64,000 bases of DNA from Sinorhizobium psoraleae. GTDB lineage: Bacteria > Pseudomonadota > Alphaproteobacteria > Rhizobiales > Rhizobiaceae. The DNA lies in NCBI RefSeq assembly GCF_013283645.1, contig NZ_JABEKV010000003.1:434001-498000 (forward strand), given 5' to 3'. Shown piece after piece: positions 1 through 7,989 of the stretch (its first letter is position 1; each line of letters starts with the position of its first letter). Made by a program: the position numbers and the translations under genes. A model generated the notes under the pieces. The model did no database searches and was not told the DNA's origin. It was given only the letters and a program-made list of their open reading frames with translations.

Positions 1-79
1 AGAGACGAGCCGATTCGCCGGCTAGACGATTGCTCTAAGTGCAATAAACCGGAGTCCGGCCGATGGCTGGAAAAAAAAG

Positions 80-514
80 ATGCAACGAAGCCGCATGCTG
101 GAGAAGGGCTCTGACGCGCTGTTGGAATTATGTGATCGGCTGGAGGCAATCGCCGACGCCTTGCCCAACGCAATCAATGTAACGCGCTACGAGCAGATCG
201 CGGATACGCTTGTGCCGACGCTTGGCAGCCTGCACGAGCTGGAGGAACAAGTCCTCTTTTCTCAACTTCTCGCGCGAACGGATGGCCGAGACGTGACGGC
301 GCTGATCGAACGTCTTCGCGAAGAGCATCAGCACGACGAGAGAGCTGCGGCCGATGTCGCTGAAGTGCTCCGCGAGCTCCTTCACGGTCGCTGCCGGCTT
401 AGCTGGGACGCGATCGGCTATATGCTGCGCGCGCTCTTCGAGAGCCTCCGCCGCCACGTCGCGACCGAGCGCCTGCTGCTTTCCGAGAGCCGTCAGGGTG
501 CCTGCCATGCGTGA
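80..514 (+). CDS. Hemerythrin HHE-domain protein
   Basis: A 144-residue soluble, helical protein. The pattern is that of a hemerythrin-like (HHE) cation-binding domain: a His in LHELEEQ near residue 52, an EEHQHDE segment near residue 84, and a C-terminal HVATERLLL segment whose His-x-x-x-Glu is the classical metal-ligand arrangement. Such proteins hold a di-iron site and bind oxygen or nitric oxide, and in rhizobia they are common next to denitrification genes. Its stop overlaps the start of nnrU by 8 bases, so the two are probably translationally coupled. This supports a role in NO or nitrosative-stress handling, which is inference. The start at 80 follows an A-rich run rather than a strong ribosome site, so an upstream start outside the visible promoter region is possible. 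Confidence 0.75.
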   Translation: MQRSRMLEKGSDALLELCDRLEAIADALPNAINVTRYEQIADTLVPTLGSLHELEEQVLFSQLLARTDGRDVTALIERLREEHQHDERAAADVAEVLRELLHGRCRLSWDAIGYMLRALFESLRRHVATERLLLSESRQGACHA

Positions 515-1199
515 ATTTTTGCTGGCCTTCGCGGTCTTTCTTGCGCTGCACATGGTGCCCGCCATGCCGAAACTTCGCGAGCGGCTCATTCAGCGGCTGG
601 GCCGAAAGAGTTATTTCGCCGGCTATTCGCTGCTGTCGATCGTAGCGCTCGTCTGGGTCTTCCACGCAGCTCTTACATTGGATTTCATACCGCTCTGGGA
701 CCCGGGGCCGTGGCAGGCCTGGGTCACGTTCGTGCTCGCACCCGTCGGCATCTTCCTCGTTCTTGCGGGCCTCTTCAGCGAGAACCCGCTTTCGATTTCG
801 ATCTTTCAGGGTACCGGCGGGACGGGCGCCATCGTCGGCATCACCCGCCATCCGGTGCTCTGGGGGTTCCTCCTCTGGGCGGCTGGACACGTCGTTCCGA
901 ACGGCGATCTTCGCTCGCTCGTGCTCTTCGGCGGCTTCGCGCTTTTTGCAGCGGGCGGTTTCCTGATGGTCGAGCGGCGCGCGCGCCGCCGCATTGGCGA
1001 TGAATGGCCGAAGGTTGCCGCCGGCACATCGATCTTGCCCTTCGCCGCCATTCTCGGCGGCCGCGCCCGCTTCCGCCTGGATCCGGTCCTGGTGCTCTCG
1101 GCCTTTGCCACGGGCGCAATCACGCTCTGGCTGCTTGCCGGCGGCCACTACGCAATCTTCGGTGCCGATCCGCTGCTGCAAGCCTTCCTGTTGCTTTGA
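507..1199 (+). CDS. nnrU: NnrU family membrane protein
   Basis: A 230-residue integral membrane protein with about six hydrophobic segments. It matches the NnrU family: an N-terminal REFLLAFAVFLALHMVPAMP segment, RLIQRLGRKSYFAGYSLLS, and a central GITRHPVLWGFLLWAAGHVVPNGD motif with conserved His residues. NnrU is known as a gene needed with nitric oxide reduction in denitrifying alphaproteobacteria and is controlled there by NnrR. Its biochemical role is not established. I start it at the ATG at 507, where the protein begins with the family N-terminus; an in-frame ATG at 354 would add unrelated sequence read inside the previous gene. Its neighbours (hemerythrin upstream, anaerobic quinone genes downstream) fit a denitrification setting. 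No nirK or nor genes are inside the window. Confidence 0.85.
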   Translation: MREFLLAFAVFLALHMVPAMPKLRERLIQRLGRKSYFAGYSLLSIVALVWVFHAALTLDFIPLWDPGPWQAWVTFVLAPVGIFLVLAGLFSENPLSISIFQGTGGTGAIVGITRHPVLWGFLLWAAGHVVPNGDLRSLVLFGGFALFAAGGFLMVERRARRRIGDEWPKVAAGTSILPFAAILGGRARFRLDPVLVLSAFATGAITLWLLAGGHYAIFGADPLLQAFLLL

Positions 1200-1232
1200 A
1201 CCTGCCGCCGGGACGTTTTTCCTGACCCGGCT

Positions 1233-1808
1233 TTACCCCTGCCAGGCTTCTGCCATCGGCGCGATCGGCAGCGCCAAGAGATCGATGGCGCGCGCGGCGA
1301 GATGGTCGACGATCGCCTCGACGCTTGCCGGACGATGGTAAAATCCCGGCACCGGCGGCATGACGATCGCGCCCATTTCGGTAACGGCACACATGTTGCG
1401 CAGATGCCCAAGATGGAGCGGCGTTTCGCGCGTCATCAATACGAGCCGCCGGCGCTCCTTCAGATGCACATCGGCGGCTCTGACCAGAAGATTGTCGGCA
1501 AGTCCATTGGCGATCGCCGCGAGCGTGCGCATCGAACACGGTGAGACGATCATGCCGGCAGTTGGGAAGGATCCGCTGGCGATCGCCGCGCCGATGTCGT
1601 CGTGCTCGTAGATGCGGTCGGCCTTTTCGAACAAGCGCAACAGTGCGTCCGGTCCAACTTCGTGGCTCAATGTCCTGTGCGCCGCCGGCGACATGACCAG
1701 ATGCATCTCGACTTCGTCGATCCACGCAAGCCGCTCGGCGATGCGCAGCGGGATCGCGGCTCCGGAAGCGCCGGTTACACCAACAACTATCCTCAACCTT
1801 CCAGTCAT
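1233..1808 (-). CDS. ubiX: Flavin prenyltransferase UbiX
   Basis: A 191-residue flavoprotein of the UbiX/Pad1 family. UbiX attaches a dimethylallyl group to reduced FMN to make the prenylated FMN cofactor used by UbiD. The Rossmann-like start IVVGVTGASGAAIPLRI, the SPCSMRTLAAIANGLADNLLVRAADV region and the RRRLVLMTRETPLHLGHLRNM segment are family hallmarks. The start at 1808 overlaps the ubiD stop in an ATGA, so the two genes are co-transcribed and coupled on the minus strand. UbiX-UbiD pairs also serve phenolic-acid decarboxylases, but the adjoining ubiTUV genes favour ubiquinone synthesis here. Confidence 0.92.
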   Translation of the reverse strand: MTGRLRIVVGVTGASGAAIPLRIAERLAWIDEVEMHLVMSPAAHRTLSHEVGPDALLRLFEKADRIYEHDDIGAAIASGSFPTAGMIVSPCSMRTLAAIANGLADNLLVRAADVHLKERRRLVLMTRETPLHLGHLRNMCAVTEMGAIVMPPVPGFYHRPASVEAIVDHLAARAIDLLALPIAPMAEAWQG

Positions 1809-3313
1809 CGGCTGTCTCCCAGACCCAGCTCGGCCCACATCCGATCGACATCGGCCATCACCTCTGGTGACATGTCGAGCACCCTCCCCCATTCGCGGTC
1901 GGTCTCCGCGCCGATCTTGTTGGTCGCATCGAGCCCGAGCTTGCCACCGAGGCCGGAGCGCGGTGACGCGAAATCGAGATAGTCGATCGGCGTGTCGGCG
2001 ATGATCGTGACGTCGCGGCTCGCGTCGAAGCGCGTGGAAAGCGCCCAGATAACATCCGACCAGTTGCGCACGTTGATGTCCGGGTCTACGACGATGATGA
2101 GCTTCACGTAGCTGAACTGCGGCAGCATCGACCAGAGCCCCATCATCAACCGCTTCGCCTGGCCCGGGTAACGCTTGTCGATCGCCACGACCATCGCCCG
2201 GTAGGAACAGGCCTCCGGCGGCAGCCACAAATCGACGATCTCCGGATACTGCTTCTTCACCAGCGGCACGAACAGAACGTTCATCGCTTCACCGAGACGC
2301 GACGGCTCGTCGGGCGGCCGGCCGGTATAGGTAGAGAGATAAATCGGATTCCGACGCATCGTGATCGCCGAGAGAGTCATGACCGGGAAGCGATCGACGG
2401 AATTGTAGTAACCGGTATGGTCGCCGTAGGGCCCCTCGTCGGCCGTCTCGGCTGCGGACACGGTGCCTTCGAGCACGATCTCCGCATTCGCCGGCACCGG
2501 CAACGGCACCGTGCGGCCTGTTACAACCGGTGTTCGACGCCGGCGAATGAGCCCTGAAAAATTGAGTTCGCTCAGCCCGTCCGGCAATGGCATCACCGAC
2601 GCGAGGATAGTGGCCGGATCCGCTCCGATCGCGACCGCGACCGGCATGTCCCGGCCCTGTCTCTGCCAGAGGCGATGATGCCGCGCGCCACCGCGGTGGG
2701 GGAGCCAGCGAACGATCGCCCGGTCTCGACCCAGAACCTGCATGCGATAGATGCCGACGTTGATGTCGGTCGGATCGTCAGGCGCCATGGTGATGACCAG
2801 CGGCCAGGTGATGAGCGGTGCCGGCTCGCCCGGCCAGCACCACTGGATCGGCAGGCTCCCGAGATCGATCTCCGGACCGCTCCAGACGATCTCCTGGCAC
2901 GGCGCCCGGCTATGATGCTTCGGCCGCATCGAGAGTGCGGACCGCAGCATCGGCAGTTTCTCCCAGGCGTCACGCAGCGATGCCGGCGCGCGGGGATCAC
3001 GCAGCTCCGCGAGCTCCTCGGCAAAGAAAGGCAATCCGCCCGGCTCCAGGCCGAAGCCGCGCTCGATCCGCGCTTGCGCGCCGAACAGGTTGGCGAGCAG
3101 GGGAATCTCGTGCAGGCGCCCGGAAGCATCGACCGGCTTTTCGAACAACAAGGCTGGCCCGCCCGACGCAAGCACGCGCCTGTGGATCTCGGTCACTTCG
3201 TGGACGAGCGAAACGGGCCGCGAAATCCGCTTCAGCTCGCCATCGCGCTCAAGCGCCGAAGCAAAATCCTGAAGCGAGGCGAAGTGCTGAGGAGAGCGGA
3301 AGCCTTTGTTCAT
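1805..3313 (-). CDS. ubiD: UbiD family prenyl-FMN decarboxylase
   Basis: A 502-residue protein of the UbiD family, close to the usual length of about 490. UbiD removes the carboxyl group from 3-polyprenyl-4-hydroxybenzoate in ubiquinone synthesis, using prenyl-FMN supplied by UbiX. Visible motifs are NVGIYRMQVLGRDR near residue 185, the RWLPHRGGARHH stretch just after it, and EGTVSAAETADEGPYGDHTGYY near residue 290, which carries acidic residues of the active-site region. It lies back to back with ubiT, with a 108-base intergenic region that holds an FNR/FixK-like box, and overlaps ubiX by four bases. A paralogous UbiD decarboxylase acting on other aromatic acids is the alternative; context makes this less likely. 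Confidence 0.88.
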   Translation of the reverse strand: MNKGFRSPQHFASLQDFASALERDGELKRISRPVSLVHEVTEIHRRVLASGGPALLFEKPVDASGRLHEIPLLANLFGAQARIERGFGLEPGGLPFFAEELAELRDPRAPASLRDAWEKLPMLRSALSMRPKHHSRAPCQEIVWSGPEIDLGSLPIQWCWPGEPAPLITWPLVITMAPDDPTDINVGIYRMQVLGRDRAIVRWLPHRGGARHHRLWQRQGRDMPVAVAIGADPATILASVMPLPDGLSELNFSGLIRRRRTPVVTGRTVPLPVPANAEIVLEGTVSAAETADEGPYGDHTGYYNSVDRFPVMTLSAITMRRNPIYLSTYTGRPPDEPSRLGEAMNVLFVPLVKKQYPEIVDLWLPPEACSYRAMVVAIDKRYPGQAKRLMMGLWSMLPQFSYVKLIIVVDPDINVRNWSDVIWALSTRFDASRDVTIIADTPIDYLDFASPRSGLGGKLGLDATNKIGAETDREWGRVLDMSPEVMADVDRMWAELGLGDSR

Positions 3314-3348
3314 GCCCGCTTCTTTGTGCTCGTGATTTCCGCCTGTCT

Positions 3349-3362
3349 TTGATGTGGGACAA
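3349..3362. promoter_or_regulatory. FNR/FixK/NnrR-type box between ubiD and ubiT
   Basis: The sequence TTGATGTGGGACAA keeps the outer TTG-N8-CAA core of CRP/FNR-family sites (FNR and FixK consensus TTGAT-N4-ATCAA) and matches it at nine of ten defined bases. It lies in the divergent region, 36 bases before the ubiD start and 59 bases before the ubiT start. It could therefore switch both quinone operons on under low oxygen or NO. Which regulator binds cannot be told from the sequence. Confidence 0.5.
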
Positions 3363-3421
3363 ACACAAGGAACGGCTGCCGGCTAAACATTGGGAGAACA
3401 TTCACACTGCACAGGCCCCAT

Positions 3422-3928
3422 ATGACCGTTTCCTCCGCGATGGCCGTTCCGCTCCGGCTCATCCCCATTCCCGCCATCGAGCGAGCGACAAGGCTCGTTT
3501 TTTCTCACGTCATGGCGCGCCATCCGGGCCTCTTCGACCGGTTGGGGGATTACGCCGACAAACGATATGGCTTCATCCCGTCCGACCTGCCGGTCGGCTT
3601 CCTGGTCGAACCTGCGAATGCCCGCATATCCGTGCACCGCAAGCCCGATCTGCCACCGACCGACGCTGCGGTCACAGGCGGCTTCGTCCTCCTGCTCGGG
3701 CTGCTCGAAGGTCGCCTCGATGGTGATGCGGTCTTCTTCTCGCGCGACCTGACGGTCATCGGCGACATGGAAGCCATGCTGGCGCTGCGCAATGCGCTCG
3801 ACGACTGCAACATCGACCTGCCCTCAGACATCGGCAGCCTGGCGGGGCCTCTCGCACCGCTGGTGCGGCGCGCCGCCTCGGAAATTCGTAGCCGCGTCCT
3901 GCCCCGGGAGGCCGGCCAATGGAACTGA
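3422..3928 (+). CDS. ubiT: UbiT-like SCP2-domain accessory factor
   Basis: A 168-residue protein with an SCP2 sterol-carrier-like fold. The N-terminal half includes ERATRLVFSHVMARHPGLFDRLG, and the middle includes RISVHRKPDLPPTDAAVTGGFVLLLGLLEGRLDGDAVFFSRDLTVIGDMEAMLALRNALDD, the lipid-binding SCP2 signature ending in a region typical of UbiT/YhbT. UbiT is an accessory protein of oxygen-independent ubiquinone synthesis, thought to handle the prenylated intermediates. It overlaps ubiU by 10 bases and starts the plus-strand operon ubiT-ubiU-ubiV. An FNR-like box lies about 60 bases upstream. Assignment rests on the domain pattern plus the immediate ubiU and ubiV neighbours. Confidence 0.85.
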   Translation: MTVSSAMAVPLRLIPIPAIERATRLVFSHVMARHPGLFDRLGDYADKRYGFIPSDLPVGFLVEPANARISVHRKPDLPPTDAAVTGGFVLLLGLLEGRLDGDAVFFSRDLTVIGDMEAMLALRNALDDCNIDLPSDIGSLAGPLAPLVRRAASEIRSRVLPREAGQWN

Positions 3929-4896
3929 TCTGCCCCGCCGGAACGCCGGCTGCCTTCCGCGAGGCCGTCGATGCCGGAGCCGATGCCGTCTATTGCGGTT
4001 TTCGCGACGAGACCAATGCCCGCAATTTCCCGGGACTGAACTTTTCCCGCGACGAGCTCAAGGCGGCGATCGCCTATGCCCGTCAGCACGGAGCGATGAC
4101 CTTCGTCGCCATCAACACCTTCATGCGCGCCGGTCGCGAAAAGCTTTGGCACGAGGCGGTGGACGATGCCGTGCGCCTTGGCGCCGACGTGGTCATCCTC
4201 GCGGATTTCGGCCTGATGGCCTATACCGCCGAATGCTACCCCGAGCAGCGCTTGCACGTGTCGGTCCAGGCCTCCGCCGCCAATGCGGACGCCGTCAATT
4301 TCCTGGTCGAGACGTTCCGGGCAAAACGTGTCGTGCTGCCGCGCATTCTCACCATCCCCGACATCGCCCGCCTTGCAAAACAGATCCGATGCGAGATCGA
4401 GGTCTTCGTCTTCGGTGGGCTCTGCGTGATGGCGGAGGGGCGCTGCTCGCTCTCCTCCTACGCGACCGGCAAGTCGCCGAACATGAATGGTGTCTGTTCC
4501 CCAGCGAGCCATGTGCGCTACCGCGAGGATGGCCGCGAACTCGTCTCGGAACTCGGCGACTACACGATCAATCGCTTTCCCGCCGGCGAGGCAGCCGGCT
4601 ATCCGACACTCTGCAAGGGGCGCTTCAACGTTGCCGACGAGCGCGGATACGCTTTCGAAGACCCCGTTTCGCTTGATGTCATGGACCACGTCGACCTGTT
4701 GCGCGAGGCTGGCGTCAGCGCGTTGAAGATCGAAGGACGCCAGCGCGGCAAGGCCTATGTCGCGGAGGTCGTCTCGGTGATGCGCCGCGCTCTCGCCGCG
4801 AATGCCGCCGAGCGGCCCGCCCTCATCTCGCGGCTACGGCTCCTGAGCGAAGGTCAGCGGACGACATCCGGTGCCTATGAAAAGCGTTGGAGGTAG
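3919..4896 (+). CDS. ubiU: UbiU, oxygen-independent quinone hydroxylase subunit (U32 family)
   Basis: A 325-residue protein of the U32 peptidase-like family, with the family start MELICPAGTPAAFREAVDAGADAVYCG. Four cysteines at residues 169, 176, 193 and 232 stand at the positions described for the four ligands of the 4Fe-4S cluster of Escherichia coli UbiU. With UbiV it forms a heterodimer that hydroxylates the ubiquinone ring without O2; prephenate is the reported oxygen source. Position between ubiT and ubiV and a 3-base gap to ubiV support one operon. The alternative, a collagenase-like U32 protease such as PrtC/RlhA, is less likely because of the cysteine pattern, length and neighbours. 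Confidence 0.93.
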   Translation: MELICPAGTPAAFREAVDAGADAVYCGFRDETNARNFPGLNFSRDELKAAIAYARQHGAMTFVAINTFMRAGREKLWHEAVDDAVRLGADVVILADFGLMAYTAECYPEQRLHVSVQASAANADAVNFLVETFRAKRVVLPRILTIPDIARLAKQIRCEIEVFVFGGLCVMAEGRCSLSSYATGKSPNMNGVCSPASHVRYREDGRELVSELGDYTINRFPAGEAAGYPTLCKGRFNVADERGYAFEDPVSLDVMDHVDLLREAGVSALKIEGRQRGKAYVAEVVSVMRRALAANAAERPALISRLRLLSEGQRTTSGAYEKRWR

Positions 4897-4899
4897 ATC

Positions 4900-5820
4900 A
4901 TGACTGGCGCAACGCTTCCAAGCCTTAGCCTCGGCCCGGTCCTCTACTTGTGGGAAGGACCCAAATGGCGCGATTTCTATTTCCGTATCGCCGACGAAGC
5001 GCCGGTCGCGCATGTCGTCATCGGCGAGACGGTCTGCTCGAAACGGCTGCATTTCATCGAGCCGCATGTCGGCGAAGTGGTCGAGCGGCTGGAGCGCGCG
5101 GGCAAGAGCGTCAGCCTTGCCTCGCTGGCACTCGTCACGCTCGAACGCGAGGCCCAAGTCGTGCGGGCGCTGGTGCGCGACAGCACGCATCCGATCGAGG
5201 CTAATGACCTGTCGGCGCTCGGCCTGCTCGCCGGCAAGCCGCACTCCGTCGGCCCGTTGATCAACGTCTATAACGGCGCCACCGCGCGGCTGCTCGCCTC
5301 GCGCGGTGCGACGAGCATCTGCCTGCCACCCGAACTGCCGATGGCGTCCGTTCGCGATATCGTTCGCGATGCTCCCGGCGTGTCGTTCGAGATATTCGCG
5401 TTCGGGCGCGTGCCGCTCGCGATCTCGGCCCGCTGCGCGCACGCCCGGTCCAAAGGACTGGTCAAGGACAATTGTCAGTTCATCTGCGGCGACGACCCGG
5501 ATGGATTGGTGGTCGAAACACTCGACCGCCAGCCCTTTCTCGCCCTGAACGGTGTACAGACCGTGTCGCACACATGCCAGGCACTGATCCAGGAACTGCC
5601 GGAATTGGCCGCGGCCGGCATTTCGCGGATCCGGCTTTCGCCTCAAGACTGCGACATGGTCGCGGTCGCCCGGGTCTTCGACGATGCGATCGCCGGCAGG
5701 TCTCTCCCCGCCGATGCCATCGCCCGTCTTCAAAATGCCTATGCCGGCGCACGGTTTTCGAACGGCTTCCATTACGGCCAGCAAGGCGCCGCCTGGATCG
5801 CAGACCACGCATCAACTTAG
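4900..5820 (+). CDS. ubiV: UbiV, oxygen-independent quinone hydroxylase subunit (U32 family)
   Basis: A 306-residue U32-family protein beginning SLGPVLYLWEGPKWRDFYFRIADEAPVAHVVIGETVCSKR. Cysteines at residues 46, 179, 192 and 196 reproduce the spacing of the four UbiV iron-sulfur ligands: one early cysteine, then CAHARSKG and DNCQFICG. It is the partner of UbiU in ring hydroxylation during anaerobic ubiquinone synthesis. The ATG at 4900 has a good GGAGG site seven bases upstream and follows the ubiU stop directly. The gene is followed by a palindromic repeat that begins at its stop codon and may act as the 3' end of the transcript or as an mRNA-stabilising hairpin. Confidence 0.92.
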   Translation: MTGATLPSLSLGPVLYLWEGPKWRDFYFRIADEAPVAHVVIGETVCSKRLHFIEPHVGEVVERLERAGKSVSLASLALVTLEREAQVVRALVRDSTHPIEANDLSALGLLAGKPHSVGPLINVYNGATARLLASRGATSICLPPELPMASVRDIVRDAPGVSFEIFAFGRVPLAISARCAHARSKGLVKDNCQFICGDDPDGLVVETLDRQPFLALNGVQTVSHTCQALIQELPELAAAGISRIRLSPQDCDMVAVARVFDDAIAGRSLPADAIARLQNAYAGARFSNGFHYGQQGAAWIADHAST

Positions 5821-5872
5821 AGCAAGATGAGGCAAAGTATGTGTGCGGTTTTCGGCCCGCACCTCGCTCTAA
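5817..5872. repeat. Rhizobial palindromic repeat after ubiV
   Basis: A nested inverted repeat: outer arms TTAGAGC and GCTCTAA, inner arms GTGCGG and CCGCAC around a TTTTCGG loop. The outer TAGAGC/GCTCTA arms are typical of short palindromic repeats dispersed in Rhizobiaceae intergenic DNA. A second element with the same outer arms occurs at 30491-30530. It starts at the ubiV stop codon and ends before the ribosome site of the next gene. Confidence 0.7.
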
Positions 5873-5890
5873 CTTATTTGGAGTCGTTCC

Positions 5891-6283
5891 ATGGCACATG
5901 AGTTCGATGTTCTCGGGAATGAGACCGCGGAAGACGAAAATCTCGCAACCGTCATCAGCCAGATCCGCCGGCTAATCGACGGCGCCTCGCTCGAATGCGG
6001 CTGCCGCGCACGCGTCGACGACTTGCTGCTTCGTTTCGAAAGTCTGACGGCCAGGCAACGCGAAAAGCGGATGCTCGACCAGGCCCGGCGCCAACGGCGA
6101 CGCATCGCGGTGATCATGGAACTTCTTCACGAACTCGACGAGATCGGTTATGACGACGCCGACCGAAGCGTGCTGGTGGAAGCGCGGCTGCTTTTCGATG
6201 ACATTGCAGAGGCCGCACGCCAGGGGGCTCGCCTGCTCGATGTCGCCTCCGCCTTGCCGAGATCGAAGGCGGGTGTGCGATGA
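5891..6283 (+). CDS. Small helical protein of unknown function beside ubiTUV
   Basis: A 130-residue hydrophilic protein I do not recognise. It is predicted by eye to be mostly alpha-helical, with a basic segment (QREKRMLDQARRQRRRIAV, near residue 60) between two acidic ends. The only cysteines form a CGC motif near residue 37, in ASLECGCRARVDDLL. No signal peptide or membrane segment is visible. A GGAG ribosome site seven bases before the ATG supports the start. It follows ubiV in the same direction after a 70-base gap filled by a palindromic repeat, so it may belong to the anaerobic quinone or nitrate-respiration transcript. Codon use is like that of its neighbours. A function cannot be assigned. 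Confidence 0.7.
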   Translation: MAHEFDVLGNETAEDENLATVISQIRRLIDGASLECGCRARVDDLLLRFESLTARQREKRMLDQARRQRRRIAVIMELLHELDEIGYDDADRSVLVEARLLFDDIAEAARQGARLLDVASALPRSKAGVR

Positions 6284-6310
6284 TGAGGCACGGACCTATG
6301 GGATCGAGCC

Positions 6311-6415
6311 TGCTGCATGTGTCCTTAAATCGCAGCCGATTTAAGGACAAAAACATGCAGCAAATCAAAGTGCTACGGTGTCCTTTGCGCTTCTGATAAG
6401 CGCGCGGCGCTGTAG
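6311..6415 (+). repeat. Composite palindromic intergenic repeat, copy 1
   Basis: A two-hairpin element. The first hairpin has arms GTCCTTAAATCG and CCGATTTAAGGAC, extended by CTGCATG and CATGCAG. A linker close to CAGCAATTCAAAGTG follows. The second hairpin has outer arms CTAC.G and CGCTGTAG and inner arms close to GCGCGTCT and AGACGCGC. The same architecture recurs about ten times in the window, in both orientations, always between genes. It resembles the RIME-type repeats of Rhizobiaceae. It lies just upstream of the YbaN-like gene. Confidence 0.85.
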
Positions 6416-6439
6416 TCGCGCGCGATCTGGAGACGGCGA

Positions 6440-6808
6440 ATGAATCTTCCATTGCGTATTCTTTGCCTGTGCCTTGGCTGGCTGATGGTCGCATTCGCCG
6501 TCGCCGGCGTGTTCCTGCCCGTGCTGCCCACCACACCTTTCCTGCTTCTGGCGGCGGGCCTGTTCGCCCGCGCGTCTCCTCGGCTTGAACGCTGGCTCAT
6601 CGAGCATCCCGTCTTCGGTCCCTCGCTGCGCCTGTGGCGAGAAAAGGGCGCGATCGCGATGAGGGCGAAGTTCAGCGCCGTCGCCTTGATGGCCGCGAGC
6701 TACGGTCTCTTCTGTCTGTTCAGCAGGCCGAATGCCGCGCTTGCGGCCCTCGTCGCGGCCGTGATGGTGCTTCCGGTCGCCTTCATCCTCACGCGCCCGA
6801 GCAATTGA
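6440..6808 (+). CDS. YbaN/DUF454 family inner-membrane protein
   Basis: A 122-residue membrane protein with a first helix at residues 8-28, the motif GVFLPVLPTTPFLLLAAGLFARASPRLERWLIEHPVFGPSLRLW, and two more helices near the C-terminus. This is the DUF454 (YbaN) signature. The function of the family is unknown; in several bacteria it sits near heme, iron or anaerobic-respiration genes. A GGAG ribosome site seven bases upstream of 6440 supports the start. It converges on napC with only 16 bases between the stops, so it is not part of the nap operon. Confidence 0.82.
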   Translation: MNLPLRILCLCLGWLMVAFAVAGVFLPVLPTTPFLLLAAGLFARASPRLERWLIEHPVFGPSLRLWREKGAIAMRAKFSAVALMAASYGLFCLFSRPNAALAALVAAVMVLPVAFILTRPSN

Positions 6809-6824
6809 CCGCCGATAGAAGGCG

Positions 6825-7520
6825 TCAGAAGTTGCTGGCGTGGAGCTCCCTCATCGCCTTCCTGAGTTCGTCGATCGGGGTCAAGCTGCTGGTGCTTTGG
6901 CCTTCCAGTTCCGGCGGCATCTTCCAGCCCGGATCGATGCCTTCCATGTTCGGCAGCTCGTGCGCGATGCCCTTGTGGCAATCGATGCAGGTTGCCCGGC
7001 CGGGAAGCAGATAGCGAGTATGGATCGCCGCCGCCCGTTGCGTCTGCTTCTGCAGATCCATGGCGATAGACGAATGGCAGTTGCGGCATTCGAGACTGTC
7101 GTTTGCCTTCAGCCGCGCCCATTCATGCTGCGCGAGCTCCAGCCGGTGCTCGAGGAATTTCGGCCGGGTGTTGATCGTTCCGAAGATCTTGCCCCAGACC
7201 TCCTTCGACGCCTGCATCTTGCGGGCGATCTTGTCCGTCCAGTCATGGGGCACGTGGCAGTCCGGACAGGTGGCCCTGACGCCGGAGCGGTTGGAGAAAT
7301 GGATCGTCCGCGTCAGCTCCTGATAGACGTTGTCGCGCATCTCGTGGCAGGAGGTGCAGAAGGTCTCGGTGTTGGTAAGCTCGAGCGCGGTGTTGAAGGC
7401 GCCCCAGAATATCACACCGCCGACGAAGCCGCCAAGTGTCAGAAAGCCGAGGCTCAGTGTTCCTGCCGGCGTGCTGACGAGGTGCCACGCCCAGAGGACG
7501 AGTTTCCGGATCCATCCCAT
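6825..7520 (-). CDS. napC: Tetraheme cytochrome c NapC
   Basis: A 231-residue NapC/NirT-family quinol dehydrogenase. One N-terminal membrane anchor (about residues 20-45) is followed by a periplasmic domain with four CXXCH heme sites at residues 55-59, 85-89, 145-149 and 178-182. It takes electrons from ubiquinol and passes them to NapB and then NapA in nitrate reduction. It is the last gene of napEFDABC and starts four bases after the napB stop. Length and heme spacing are standard for the family. Confidence 0.96.
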   Translation of the reverse strand: MGWIRKLVLWAWHLVSTPAGTLSLGFLTLGGFVGGVIFWGAFNTALELTNTETFCTSCHEMRDNVYQELTRTIHFSNRSGVRATCPDCHVPHDWTDKIARKMQASKEVWGKIFGTINTRPKFLEHRLELAQHEWARLKANDSLECRNCHSSIAMDLQKQTQRAAAIHTRYLLPGRATCIDCHKGIAHELPNMEGIDPGWKMPPELEGQSTSSLTPIDELRKAMRELHASNF

Positions 7521-7524
7521 GGCG

Positions 7525-7989
7525 TCACTCGCTTCCCGCCGGCTTGACGCCCAGCTCGCTCATGTCCTTGAAAGTGTTATCGACGAGCGGCCTGACATCG
7601 GCCTGGGGCACGTGGCAGGCGGTGCAGAAATAGCGCCGCGGCGACACGTCCGCGAGCATCTGCCCATCCCGCGTCAGATAATGGGTGACGCTGATCATCG
7701 GAGCCCCGGAATCCTGAGTGAATTCACGCTTGTGGCAGGAGAGGCAGCGATTGGTGTTGACCGACAGCTGATAGCCTTCGATCGAATGCGGGATCACCGG
7801 CGGCTGATCGGGATACGCCCGCATCTTGCGGACGTCGTCGACCACCCATTTCGGTATCGGTTCGGCTCCCGGTTCGTCCATCGATTGCGGCGGCCCGGAA
7901 AGTTCCGGCACCATCTGGGCGATGGCCGCGGTGCTCACGAACAGCACCGCAAGCAGCGCTCCGAGCATCCATGCTGGGCTTCTCATCAT
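7525..7989 (-). CDS. napB: Periplasmic nitrate reductase diheme subunit NapB
   Basis: A 154-residue exported diheme cytochrome c. A signal peptide covers about residues 1-25 (hydrophobic [16 protein letters not shown], cleavage after an AIA-type site). The heme sites are CLSCH at 82-86 and CTACH at 122-126. It transfers electrons from NapC to the catalytic subunit NapA in the periplasm. The start overlaps the napA stop (ATGATGA arrangement), and either of two adjacent ATG codons could be used. Confidence 0.95.
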   Translation of the reverse strand: MMRSPAWMLGALLAVLFVSTAAIAQMVPELSGPPQSMDEPGAEPIPKWVVDDVRKMRAYPDQPPVIPHSIEGYQLSVNTNRCLSCHKREFTQDSGAPMISVTHYLTRDGQMLADVSPRRYFCTACHVPQADVRPLVDNTFKDMSELGVKPAGSE

